The notes under the pieces were generated by a model. That model had not been told where the DNA came from. It was given only the letters and a program-made list of their open reading frames with translations, and searched no databases. A stretch of DNA of 64,000 bases from Hyphomicrobiales bacterium (lineage in GTDB: Bacteria; Pseudomonadota; Alphaproteobacteria; Rhizobiales; Rhizobiaceae). The position numbers were made by a program, and so were the translations under genes. Location of the stretch: contig UCEU01000007.1 of assembly GCA_900471485.1 (NCBI GenBank), forward strand, positions 124,001 to 188,000, in the 5' to 3' direction. Positions 43,182 through 51,638 of the stretch are shown here, in pieces (the stretch's first letter is position 1; each line of letters begins with the position of its first letter).

Positions 43182-43328
43182 TTAGTTCAGATGCTGCAAG
43201 GACGGCATGGGGGACACGCCGCTGATCGCCACGCCTGGCGCACCCACGGTGACGAACGGTATCATCAGAATGATGGCAAGCAGCGCGCCGACAAAGAGGC
43301 TGCCCAGCAGAATCGATTTGTGAGCCAT
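43182..43328 (-). CDS. 48-residue membrane protein
   Basis: Starts MAHKSILLGSLFVGALLAI and continues through one long hydrophobic helix to about residue 24; the rest (VTVGAPGVAISGVSPMPSL) is small and polar. This fits one membrane span with the C-terminal part outside. GGACAGACA precedes the ATG, and this segment can pair with an upstream CTGTCC. No family recognised. It sits 101 bases from another tiny membrane protein gene on the same strand. Confidence 0.55.
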   Translation of the reverse strand: MAHKSILLGSLFVGALLAIILMIPFVTVGAPGVAISGVSPMPSLQHLN

Positions 43329-43429
43329 TGTCTGTCCATTGAAAACCCAGGGACAGTTATTGTCTGTCGTCAACCTGACAGGCACCTGAATGGCTTTCCA
43401 AGCCTGCTCGCCGCGTTATCCGATGTCGT

Positions 43430-43534
43430 CTAGCGGGTCGTTTCGTTGCCGAGCAGGCCGCAGCAGACAATGCCGACGAGCGTCACGACAATGAAAAAGT
43501 CGAACAGCGAAAAATATTCGAATACGGTGGACAT
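43430..43534 (-). CDS. 34-residue membrane protein
   Basis: The reading frame gives MSTVFEYFSLFDFFIVVTLV followed by GIVCCGLLGNETTR, one hydrophobic span with two adjacent Cys and a short polar tail. The Shine-Dalgarno is very strong (GAGGAGGAGAAATC), which supports real translation. No family is recognised. It is the first of two tiny membrane genes in a row and is divergent from pcm by about 200 bases. Confidence 0.6.
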   Translation of the reverse strand: MSTVFEYFSLFDFFIVVTLVGIVCCGLLGNETTR

Positions 43535-43738
43535 GATTTCTCCTCCTCATCATTCCTCCGGTTGCAATAATATCACAGGATGTCGCTTTGTTCCATGTAT
43601 GATTGTCACAAGCGCGCGATCGGCGGGGCTTCTGCCCCTAATTCTTGCGGGAGCCGTCCGCGATGGCTTGAAAGCCTGTTTTCCTGAGATTAAGAGACCA
43701 ACAGACAAAAGCCGCTTTTCAACGGGCGAGAGGACATC

Positions 43739-44401
43739 ATGAATTTCGAAGCCGCACGCGCAAATATGGTCGACAACCAGATTCGCACGACAGACGTCAC
43801 CTCGCACTCCGTACTGACGGCGTTCCTCGCCGTTCCGCGCGAAACATTCGTCCCTGAGAAGTCCAAGGCTCTGGCCTATATCGACCGTGACGTCGAAATC
43901 TGTCCGGCAGCCGCCGGCAAAGCCGCGCGTTACCTCATGCAGCCGTCGCCGCTCGCCAAGCTCCTGCAGCTGGCCGCCGTCACCAAGGAAGATGCCGTGC
44001 TCGAGATCGGCACCGGCACAGGTTATGTCTCCGCGCTCCTGTCGCTTCTCGCGGGCTCCGTCGTTGCCGTCGAGGAGGATGAGGCGCTTGCCGCCGAAGC
44101 AAAGGCCAATCTCGCCGACTACGCCAATGTGTCGGTTGTCGCGGGCTCGTTCGCAGCTGGCAACACGGCTGGCGCGCCTTACGATCTGATCTTCGTATCC
44201 GGCGCCGTCGAGGAAGTGCCTGCCAGCCTGTTGTCGCAGCTTCGCGATGGTGGCCGCCTCGTCACGGTCCAGGGTTACGGCAATTCGGCTCGCGCCACGG
44301 TCTTTGTCGCCGAGCGCGGCGCAGTCTCGGAAAACGTCTTCTTCAATGCGTCGGTCAAGCCGATCGCCGGCTTCGCCAAGGCTCGCGAATTCGTATTCTG
44401 A
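43739..44401 (+). CDS. pcm: Protein-L-isoaspartate O-methyltransferase family
   Basis: 220 residues. SAM binding is shown by AVLEIGTGTGYVSALLSLLA near residue 84; MVDNQIRTTDVTSHSVLTAF at the N-terminus and YDLIFVSGAVEEVP later are the family text. It repairs isoaspartyl residues in aged proteins. In Pcm the stretch before the catalytic region reads DRP; here it is DRDVEIC, a common alphaproteobacterial variant. GGGCGAGAGGAC precedes the ATG. A terminator follows 25 bases after the stop. Confidence 0.88.
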   Translation: MNFEAARANMVDNQIRTTDVTSHSVLTAFLAVPRETFVPEKSKALAYIDRDVEICPAAAGKAARYLMQPSPLAKLLQLAAVTKEDAVLEIGTGTGYVSALLSLLAGSVVAVEEDEALAAEAKANLADYANVSVVAGSFAAGNTAGAPYDLIFVSGAVEEVPASLLSQLRDGGRLVTVQGYGNSARATVFVAERGAVSENVFFNASVKPIAGFAKAREFVF

Positions 44402-44426
44402 GCCTATCGGTGGATTGTTTCTGGAG

Positions 44427-44450
44427 ACGGGCGCCTCGGGCGCCCGTTTT
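44427..44450 (+). terminator. pcm terminator
   Basis: Perfect 9-bp stem ACGGGCGCC / GGCGCCCGT with a 3-base loop, then TTTTCGTTTTC. It lies 25 bases after the pcm stop. Confidence 0.85.
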
Positions 44451-44620
44451 CGTTTTCAACCGGAATTGACTGGTAGCTTTCGCGCCTCAGAAAATTGTGC
44501 ATGGCGGCATTCATTTGATTCGCGATGATTTTTTTCCCCGTTCGGCTATTCTACAGTGAGGGTGATTCGGATGCCCACATCTACGTAGTCCGATCGTTGT
44601 CTAGACTAACGGGGATAAAT

Positions 44621-45505
44621 ATGGCTCAGCCAAGCGTAGCGCGTGAACCGTCCATGGAAGAAATTCTGGCGTCCATCCGCCAGATTATCGAGAGCAACGA
44701 GCCGGGTGCGGGCAGGGCGATTTCCGCTTCGCTGCCGCCCGTCTATGGCTCCGATGAGGACGAGCGCGACTCGAACATTCACCTGACCGTCGACGAGGCC
44801 TATGCCGGCGTGGAGTTCCCCGAGACCACGGCCCAGCCCGATCCCCGTTTCATAGCTGCCAACTCCGCCGGCTCCGCGCCGGAACCCGACGCGTCGGGCC
44901 GGGCCATGTCGCTCGCCGACGTTGCCGCCCGCGTTCGCGCCGCTTCCGAGCGCAACGCCGTGCCGCCGCAGCGTGAGGTTCCTGCAGCCTTCCGCCAGCC
45001 CGAGATGCGTGCGTCCGAAGCACCGGCGCCAATCATGCAAGCCGCACCTCCTGTTGCCGTCGTTCCGCAGTCGGTCGAGAGCGAACTCGCGCCGACAGCC
45101 GTCCAGGAGCAGGCTCCCGTCGAGACTGTCGCTGTGTCGCGCGCCCCGGTGGAAGAGCCGCGCATTGCTGAAACCGAGGCCGAGCAGCCGATCGCCTACG
45201 CTCCCGTCGATGCTCCGGCACCAGCACCGGCTATGATCGAGGCCTTCACCGAGCGCATGATGCCCGAGATCGTCGAAGACACGCAGCAGGCGCTGCTCTC
45301 CCAGGATGCCGGTCTGCAGATCGCCCGCTCGTTCGAAGAGCTCGCAGCCGCCATCGATGGCGCCGAGCGTCGTTCGCTGGACGAGATCGCGGAGGACATG
45401 CTGCGTCCGATGCTGCGTGACTGGCTGGACGACAATCTGCCGACGCTTGTCGAGCGTCTGGTGCGCGAGGAAATCGAACGTGTGGCGCGCGGCCCGCGCC
45501 GCTGA
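44621..45505 (+). CDS. popZ: PopZ/DUF2497 family polar organising protein
   Basis: 294 residues. The conserved N-terminal helix is PSMEEILASIRQIIE; the middle (about 60-225) is Pro/Ala/Glu-rich and disordered; the C-terminal helices have RRSLDEIAEDMLRPMLRDWL then DNLPTLVERLVREEIERVAR, matching PopZ. PopZ builds a space-filling matrix at cell poles and anchors chromosome partition proteins; in Agrobacterium it marks the growing pole. The ATG at 44621 gives the family's start. It lies just before valS, as in other Rhizobiales. Confidence 0.9.
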   Translation: MAQPSVAREPSMEEILASIRQIIESNEPGAGRAISASLPPVYGSDEDERDSNIHLTVDEAYAGVEFPETTAQPDPRFIAANSAGSAPEPDASGRAMSLADVAARVRAASERNAVPPQREVPAAFRQPEMRASEAPAPIMQAAPPVAVVPQSVESELAPTAVQEQAPVETVAVSRAPVEEPRIAETEAEQPIAYAPVDAPAPAPAMIEAFTERMMPEIVEDTQQALLSQDAGLQIARSFEELAAAIDGAERRSLDEIAEDMLRPMLRDWLDDNLPTLVERLVREEIERVARGPRR

Positions 45506-45526
45506 TCGCACACGCCTTGTCCAAAG

Positions 45527-45556
45527 AGCCGCTCCGGTCTCCGGGGCGGCTTTTTT
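45527..45556 (+). terminator. popZ terminator
   Basis: Stem AGCCGCTCCGG / CCGGGGCGGCT, with one T-G pair and a 3-base loop, followed by TTTTTT. It lies 22 bases after the popZ stop, so valS probably has its own promoter. Confidence 0.85.
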
Positions 45557-45622
45557 ATTGACTTGCCCGCGGCCATCCTATTTACAACCCGCATCCAGAA
45601 AACCTCCAGATCCGGTTCCAAA

Positions 45623-48466
45623 ATGCTCGAAAAGACCTACGATTCCACAGCCGTCGAACCGAAAATCGCTGCGAAATGGGACGAGGCGGACGCCTTCCGT
45701 GCCGGCGCCAACGCCAAGCCGGGCGCCGAGACCTTCACCATCGTCATCCCGCCGCCCAACGTGACCGGTTCGCTGCACATGGGCCATGCGCTGAACAACA
45801 CGCTGCAGGACGTGCTCGTCCGCTTCGAGCGCATGCGCGGCAAGGATGTCTTGTGGCAGCCGGGCATGGACCATGCCGGCATCGCCACGCAGATGGTCGT
45901 CGAGCGCAAGCTGATGGAACAGCAGCTGCCCGGTCGTCGCGACATGGGCCGAGAAGCCTTCATCGAGAAGGTCTGGGAATGGAAGAACGAGTCGGGCGGT
46001 CTGATCTTCAACCAGTTGAAGCGCCTCGGCGCCTCCTGTGATTGGTCGCGCGAGCGCTTCACCATGGACGAGGGGCTGTCCGAAGCGGTTCTCGAAGTCT
46101 TCGTCAGCCTCTACAAGGAAGGCCTGATCTACAAGGACAAGCGTCTGGTCAACTGGGACCCGAAGCTCTTGACCGCGATTTCCGACATGGAAGTCGAGCA
46201 GATCGAGATGAAGGGCAACCTCTGGCACTTCCGCTATCCGCTGGAAGAGGGCGTCACCTACCAGTATCCCGTCGCTTTCGACGAGGAAGGCAAACCGACC
46301 GAGTTCGAGACCCGCGACTACATCGTTGTCGCAACGACCCGTCCGGAGACGATGCTCGGCGATACCGGCATCGCGGTAAACCCTGAGGACGAGCGCTACA
46401 AGTCGATCGTCGGCAAGCATGTCATCCTGCCGATTGTTGGCCGCAAGATCCCAATTGTCGCCGATGATTATGCCGATCCGACCGCCGGCACCGGCGCCGT
46501 CAAGATCACGCCCGCCCACGACTTCAACGACTTCGAGGTCGGAAAGCGCGCCGGTCTGCGCGCCATCAACGTCATGAACATCGATGCCTCGATCTCCATC
46601 AAGGAAAACGAGGACTTCCTCGAAGGTCTCGATCATCCGGCGGCACTGCACGGCGCCTGGGACCGCCTGGAGGGCCAGGACCGTTTCGCCGCCCGCAAGA
46701 TCATCGTCGAAATCTTCGAGGAGGCCGGCCTGCTCGACAAGATCGAGCCGCACAAGCACGTCGTCCCGCATGGCGACCGCGGCGGCGTCCCGATCGAGCC
46801 GCGCCTGACCGACCAGTGGTGGGTCGACAACAAGACGCTGGCGAAACCGGCGATCGAATCGGTTCGTGAAGGCCGCACCAATTTCGTGCCGAAGAACTGG
46901 GAGAACACCTATTTCCAGTGGATGGAGAACATCCAGCCGTGGTGCATCTCGCGCCAGCTCTGGTGGGGTCACCAGATCCCCGCCTGGTATGGTCCCGATG
47001 GCCAGGTCTTCGTCGAGAAGACCGAGGAAGAGGCGCTGCAGGCTGCCATCCAGCACTACATCGCTCATGAAGGACCGTGGAAGGCCTGGGTCGAGGAGAA
47101 GCTCGAAAACTTCCAGCCCGGAGAAATCCTGACGCGCGACGAAGACGTGTTGGACACCTGGTTCTCGTCGGCTCTCTGGCCGTTCTCGACGCTCGGCTGG
47201 CCGGAAAAGACGCCCGAGCTCGATCGCTACTACCCGACCAACGTGCTGGTCACCGGCTTCGATATCATTCCGTTCTGGGTCGTTCGCATGATGCAGATGG
47301 GCCTGCACTTCATGAAGGACGAGGACGGCGTTCCCGTCGAGCCGTTCCACACGGTCTATATCCACGCTCTGGTTCGCGACAAGAACGGCCAGAAGATGTC
47401 GAAGTCCAAGGGCAATGTCATCGACCCGCTGGAGCTTATCGACGAATACGGCGCCGACGCACTGCGCTTCACGCTGGCGATCATGGCGGCCCAGGGCCGC
47501 GACGTGAAGCTCGATCCGGCCCGCATCGCCGGCTACCGTAACTTCGGCACCAAGCTGTGGAACGCCACGCGCTTCGCCGAGATGAACGGCGTCAAGAGCG
47601 ATCCGCATTTTGTACCCGAGGCCGCCGGCCTGACGATCAACCGCTGGATCCTGACGGAACTCGCTCGCGCGGAACGTGACGTTACGGAAGCTCTCGAAGC
47701 CTATCGCTTCAATGACGCCGCCGGTGCGCTTTATCGCTTCGTCTGGAACCAGGTTTGCGACTGGTATCTCGAACTGCTGAAGCCCGTCTTCAGCGGCACG
47801 GACGAGGGCGCCAAGAAGGAGGCGCAGGCCTGCACGGCTTATATTCTCGAAGAGATCTACAAGCTGCTGCACCCCTTCATGCCGTTCATGACGGAAGAGC
47901 TCTGGGCGCATACGGCCGGCGAGGGCGTCGAGCGCGATCACCTGATCTGCCACGCCGATTGGCCGGCGCCGTCCTATGCCGATGATGCGGCCGCCGACGA
48001 GATCAACTGGCTGATCGATCTGGTCTCGGGCATCCGCTCGGTTCGCGCCGAGATGAACGTCCCGCCATCGGCCATCGCGCCGCTGGTCGTGGTCGGCGCC
48101 AACAGCCTGACCCGCGAACGCCTGTCGCGCCACGATGCGGCGATCAAGCGCCTTGCCCGTGTCGACAGCATCTCGCAGACGGACGAAGCGCCGAAGGGTG
48201 CTGCCCAGATCGTGGTGGCCGAAGCCACCGTCTGCCTGCCGCTCGGTTCGCTGATCGATCTCGGCGCGGAGAAGGCGCGGCTCGAAAAGGCGATCGACAA
48301 GGCCGAGGCTGAAATGGCCCGCATCAATGGCAAACTGTCGAACGAGAAGTTCGTCGCCAACGCCAATCCAGACGTCGTGGCCGCCGAACGTGATCGCCTT
48401 GAAGAGCTGCAAGGCCAGATCGCCAGCCTGCGCACTGCCCTTGCACGTGTAGCGGAAGCGATCTGA
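45623..48466 (+). CDS. valS: Valyl-tRNA synthetase
   Basis: 947 residues, class I aminoacyl-tRNA synthetase charging tRNA(Val). The HIGH box is PPPNVTGSLHMGHALN near residue 50; the editing domain spans about 200-360 (TTRPETMLGDTGIAVNPED); KMSKSKGNVIDP lies near residue 591; a C-terminal coiled coil (IDKADAEMARINGKL-like, KARLEKAIDKAEAEM) closes the protein, as is usual for ValRS. The ATG at 45623 is chosen over an upstream in-frame start because the family start MLEKTYDS begins there. A clear terminator follows. Confidence 0.98.
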   Translation: MLEKTYDSTAVEPKIAAKWDEADAFRAGANAKPGAETFTIVIPPPNVTGSLHMGHALNNTLQDVLVRFERMRGKDVLWQPGMDHAGIATQMVVERKLMEQQLPGRRDMGREAFIEKVWEWKNESGGLIFNQLKRLGASCDWSRERFTMDEGLSEAVLEVFVSLYKEGLIYKDKRLVNWDPKLLTAISDMEVEQIEMKGNLWHFRYPLEEGVTYQYPVAFDEEGKPTEFETRDYIVVATTRPETMLGDTGIAVNPEDERYKSIVGKHVILPIVGRKIPIVADDYADPTAGTGAVKITPAHDFNDFEVGKRAGLRAINVMNIDASISIKENEDFLEGLDHPAALHGAWDRLEGQDRFAARKIIVEIFEEAGLLDKIEPHKHVVPHGDRGGVPIEPRLTDQWWVDNKTLAKPAIESVREGRTNFVPKNWENTYFQWMENIQPWCISRQLWWGHQIPAWYGPDGQVFVEKTEEEALQAAIQHYIAHEGPWKAWVEEKLENFQPGEILTRDEDVLDTWFSSALWPFSTLGWPEKTPELDRYYPTNVLVTGFDIIPFWVVRMMQMGLHFMKDEDGVPVEPFHTVYIHALVRDKNGQKMSKSKGNVIDPLELIDEYGADALRFTLAIMAAQGRDVKLDPARIAGYRNFGTKLWNATRFAEMNGVKSDPHFVPEAAGLTINRWILTELARAERDVTEALEAYRFNDAAGALYRFVWNQVCDWYLELLKPVFSGTDEGAKKEAQACTAYILEEIYKLLHPFMPFMTEELWAHTAGEGVERDHLICHADWPAPSYADDAAADEINWLIDLVSGIRSVRAEMNVPPSAIAPLVVVGANSLTRERLSRHDAAIKRLARVDSISQTDEAPKGAAQIVVAEATVCLPLGSLIDLGAEKARLEKAIDKAEAEMARINGKLSNEKFVANANPDVVAAERDRLEELQGQIASLRTALARVAEAI

Positions 48467-48493
48467 AATCAACTTCTAGGAGTATGATTTTCC

Positions 48494-48522
48494 AAGGCGC
48501 CCGATGTCGAATCGGGCGCCTT
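48494..48522 (+). terminator. valS terminator
   Basis: Perfect 12-bp stem AAGGCGCCCGAT / ATCGGGCGCCTT with a 5-base loop (48506-48510), 28 bases after the valS stop. Confidence 0.8.
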
Positions 48523-48857
48523 CATGTATCCGCTTGAGCGAAACGGCTCCAAAACACGCTGATTTTGCGACGATATCGGCGATTTGCCAGCTTTCCCCCG
48601 AGCTTTTCGCGAAAGATCGGACTGTTGTGCGATTGTTACATATGTCGCCTAGGTTGGAAATGATTCCCCTTGAAACTTGAAAATCAGGCGAATTCTGAAA
48701 TTATTTTCTAAAATGGGGAAATATTGACGTGCTCGTCAATCGCTTACGTAAATCATCCGTTAGCTCACATTTCAATCGCATGGGTTCACGAAGTTGCCAT
48801 TTTAACTTCTGGTCGTCACAGTCTCGCCATCGCAATTGCCGCAGTGGGGGAGACACC
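48523..48857. other. AT-rich leader region of the FadL-type gene
   Basis: About 335 bases between the valS terminator and the TTG start of the porin gene. No convincing gene inside, though the porin frame stays open upstream to 48729. A 7-bp hairpin ATTGACG / CGTCAAT sits at 48723-48740. The stretch is clearly AT-richer than the flanking genes and probably holds a regulated promoter and a long 5' untranslated leader. Confidence 0.4.
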
Positions 48858-50042
48858 TTGGCATCTCGTAAGGCATCGGCGGGCATTTTGTCGCTCGTCC
48901 TAGTTTCGACCATGGCCCAGTCGTCCTTCGCGGGCGGTCTTGAGCGTGGCGGTTACAATATCGATCTGCTGTTCGATCAGTCGCGTTTCTCGGCTCAGTC
49001 GGCCTTGATTTACGTCATGCCGCAGCGCGAGTTGAAGAACGTAAAGGACAATACGGGAAGCCGGGGTGACCTGAGTTCGCGTCCAGATCACGCTGACGAC
49101 ACGGAGAATTATGTAATCCCTTATGCCGGCTTTAAGGGCGGCATGGGTGATGTCGATTGCTTGGTCGATTATTCCGAGCCGTTCGGCGCTCATACGAATC
49201 CGGGCCAGAACTGGGCCGGCGCCAACAGCAACGTCGAAACGAAGATCACGAGCCACAACTACGGTGCAACCTGTTCGTACAAGTTTGACGTCGGCCAAGG
49301 TCAAATGCGGTTGATCGGCGGCGCATTCTATCAGGAGATCGAAGGCTTCCAGGAAAAGCTTCTCACGACATTCGTTCCGAATGGAACGGGCCGGCTCGAT
49401 ATGAGTGATCGGTCGTGGGGTTGGCGCGTTGGCGTTGCCTATGAAATTCCGGAGTACGCGTTGCGTGCTAGCTTGGTCTACAACAGTAAGGTGAAGTATG
49501 ATGACCTAACGGGAACGGTGAACCTCACCAATGTCGGCGGTACCATCATACCGGTTACCGGATCGGCGGAAGCGCCTGATTCCCTCGAGCTTAAATTGCA
49601 GAGCGGCATTGCGCCGGATTGGCTCGCGTTTGGTTCGGTCAAGTGGACCAACTGGAGCGTTCTGCAGTCGGTACCGTTTAGCAATGCGGGAGGTGTGGAA
49701 ATAACCTCACTCGACCTCGCTTACCGGGACGGCTGGACGGTGACCGGCGGCATCGGGCACAAGTTCACCGACAAGTGGACCGGCGCGGTCAGCCTGACCT
49801 GGGATCGTGGCACGAGCGATGGATATGGCACACAGACTGATAGCTGGACGGTCGGTGTGGGCGCAGCCTACAATCCGACCGAAAATGTCGAGTGGCGACT
49901 TGCCGGCGCGATTGGCGTTCTGACGAGCGGCGAGTCTGGAACGTTCACACGCGATGGCGTAACCTACGGTGACGACGCCACGTACACCTTCGGCAATGAT
50001 CTCGTGGCGGCTCTCTCCACCAGCATCAAGGTCAAGTTCTGA
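48858..50042 (+). CDS. FadL/OmpP1 family outer-membrane transporter
   Basis: 394 residues. The TTG at 48858, after GGGGGAGA, gives a proper signal peptide (MASRKASAGILSLVLVSTMA then FAGG). The mature part begins GGLERGGYNIDLLFDQSRFS and is built from alternating amphipathic strands, with RSWGWRVGVAYEIPEYALRA and a final aromatic Phe (IKVKF), the outer-membrane beta-barrel signature. FadL-type proteins take up long-chain fatty acids or other hydrophobic compounds. The N-terminal NPA-type hatch of E. coli FadL is only partly recognisable, so the substrate is uncertain. Confidence 0.82.
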   Translation: MASRKASAGILSLVLVSTMAQSSFAGGLERGGYNIDLLFDQSRFSAQSALIYVMPQRELKNVKDNTGSRGDLSSRPDHADDTENYVIPYAGFKGGMGDVDCLVDYSEPFGAHTNPGQNWAGANSNVETKITSHNYGATCSYKFDVGQGQMRLIGGAFYQEIEGFQEKLLTTFVPNGTGRLDMSDRSWGWRVGVAYEIPEYALRASLVYNSKVKYDDLTGTVNLTNVGGTIIPVTGSAEAPDSLELKLQSGIAPDWLAFGSVKWTNWSVLQSVPFSNAGGVEITSLDLAYRDGWTVTGGIGHKFTDKWTGAVSLTWDRGTSDGYGTQTDSWTVGVGAAYNPTENVEWRLAGAIGVLTSGESGTFTRDGVTYGDDATYTFGNDLVAALSTSIKVKF

Positions 50043-50064
50043 TCCTTCAAGATCATCTGAGATC

Positions 50065-50092
50065 AAAGCCCGGCAAACCGCCGGGCTTTTCT
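50065..50092 (+). terminator. Terminator of the FadL-type gene
   Basis: Perfect 10-bp stem AAAGCCCGGC / GCCGGGCTTT with a 5-base loop (50075-50079), ending in TTTT, 22 bases after the stop. Confidence 0.85.
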
Positions 50093-50767
50093 GTATCTGG
50101 CCGGCGTTAATCATGCCGTTTCGCCATCTTCCTTTGTGACGATTCAGCAACAGTTTTTCTCCAGCATTTGCGTAAGATGATCTCAGGGACAATTTGTCCA
50201 TTTCCCGCCACAAACTAGGCGCAGCGATAAAGTCGGGCGAGGGAATGACAGGCTCAGGGTGCGCGTAAAGAGTTCGATGGTTCGATTTTTGTTTGGTGCA
50301 GATAAGGTGGACGAAGGGTACGGCGAAAAGGCTGCCGTGATCGACGTTTCGCTTTTGCTGCAGGGCTTTTCGGCCGGAAAAATTCGCTCCGACGTTGCAC
50401 TTTCTGATCTCCGTTTCCTCACAGGTTCAAGCCGTTCGGCAGCGCCGGAAGAGCGTTCCGGTAACGTTGACACAGGTTTGGTCACAATTGGTGATTACCT
50501 ATGTCTCGAAGGCGGAAAGGCGCTTGGCGCAGCCGCCGGCTTGAGACGCAAGACGCCGCAAAACTGTCGCGCCGCATGGCGGGCGACGAAGCGCGGTGCG
50601 GTTGAAATTCAGGCTCTCGTTGGAGAGCGGGCTGGATGCGACGCGGGCAAGGGAGCCATCGAGCTCACCGCGGGATCGCTCGCCGGGAGGAGATACCTCC
50701 GCAGTGGATCGATGGACATTGCGTCCCGGTCGGTCGCGGCGGATGGAAGCGAAAGAAGCCGGGTGCA
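50093..50767. other. Long region upstream of exoR, no confident gene
   Basis: About 675 bases. A plus-strand ORF (50259-50774, 171 codons) overlaps the exoR start but shows no domain, signal or good ribosome binding site, and two minus-strand ORFs are no better. A hairpin GGAGG-AGATA-CCTCC lies at about 50688-50702, some 65 bases before exoR. The stretch probably carries the exoR promoter and a long leader; it is possible that one of the ORFs is a rapidly evolving gene. Confidence 0.35.
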
Positions 50768-51571
50768 ATGCTGACGTTCGAGTTCAGACCTTTGAGATTG
50801 ATGCTGGCGGGCCTATCCGTCGCGTGCTGCGCGGCCATTGCCTGCCCGGCCGCCGCCTTCGACATCCAGTCCGGCGTCAGCAAGGAATCCGGTCCCTTCG
50901 ATCTCTTCAAGTTCGGCTTCAAGGCCTACAAGAACGGCCAGAAGGAAGAGGCCGTCGAGGCTTATAAATACGCAGCCGAGAAGGGCCACACCGGCTCTCG
51001 TTGGGCGCTTGCCAACATGTATGCCGATGGCGACGGCGTCGCGCAGAACGATTTCGAAGCCTTCAAGATCTACAGCGAGATCGCCCAGCAGGGCGTCGAG
51101 CCCGGCTCCGAGGATACCGGCTTCTTCGTCAACGCGCTTCTGGCGCTGGCGAGCTATTACAAGAACGGCATCTCGGGCACGCCTGTTAAGGCCGATCTCA
51201 GCCAGGCGCGTCAGCTCTATTTTCAGGTCGCATCCACCTTCGGCGTTCCTGAGGCGCAGTTCCAGCTGGCGCAGATGATGCTGGCGGGCGAGGGCGGCCG
51301 GGCCAGTAATCAGCAGGCCAAGAAGTGGCTGAACCAGGCCCGCAAGGCCGGCCACCCGGGCGCCATGTCGGTCTTCGGCAATATCCTCTTCCAGGAAGGC
51401 CAGACCGCCAATGGCCTCGCCCTGATGACGGCCGCGCTCGACCGCTGCAAGCCCAAGGATTGCACCTGGATGGAATCGCTGCAGGAACAGGCGTTCTCCG
51501 TCGCCACCGAAAGCGACCGCCGCTCCGCGGTCGCCCTCTCTCAGAAGATATCCGTAACCGGCGCTGACTAG
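50768..51571 (+). CDS. exoR: ExoR, periplasmic regulator of exopolysaccharide and motility
   Basis: 267 residues, near-identical in length to Sinorhizobium ExoR. A signal peptide covers MLTFEFRPLRLMLAGLSVAC to AAAFD. The mature part holds Sel1/TPR-like repeats: EEAVEAYKYAAEKGHTGSRW, ALANMYADGDGVAQNDFEAF, AQFQLAQMMLAGEGGRASNQ and AKKWLNQARKAGHPGAMSVF. In the periplasm ExoR binds and holds back the sensor kinase ExoS/ChvG; its proteolysis releases ExoS/ChvI signalling, raising succinoglycan and lowering motility, and in Agrobacterium it links low pH to virulence. The window has no exoS or chvI, so these are elsewhere. Confidence 0.95.
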   Translation: MLTFEFRPLRLMLAGLSVACCAAIACPAAAFDIQSGVSKESGPFDLFKFGFKAYKNGQKEEAVEAYKYAAEKGHTGSRWALANMYADGDGVAQNDFEAFKIYSEIAQQGVEPGSEDTGFFVNALLALASYYKNGISGTPVKADLSQARQLYFQVASTFGVPEAQFQLAQMMLAGEGGRASNQQAKKWLNQARKAGHPGAMSVFGNILFQEGQTANGLALMTAALDRCKPKDCTWMESLQEQAFSVATESDRRSAVALSQKISVTGAD

Positions 51572-51638
51572 GGTTGTTGACGGCTAGCGCGCGACAAACC
51601 ATCATTGGTAGCAACATAGCAGCGTTACCGGATCGGCA

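Noticed and set aside
45578..48472. Minus-strand ORF of 964 codons opposite valS
   Set aside because: Shadow of valS; composition dominated by Asp/Arg/Val/Leu without any recognisable family.
50259..50774. 171-codon ORF upstream of exoR as a real gene
   Set aside because: No domain, weak start region and overlap with the exoR start; kept only as a possibility in the intergenic entry.
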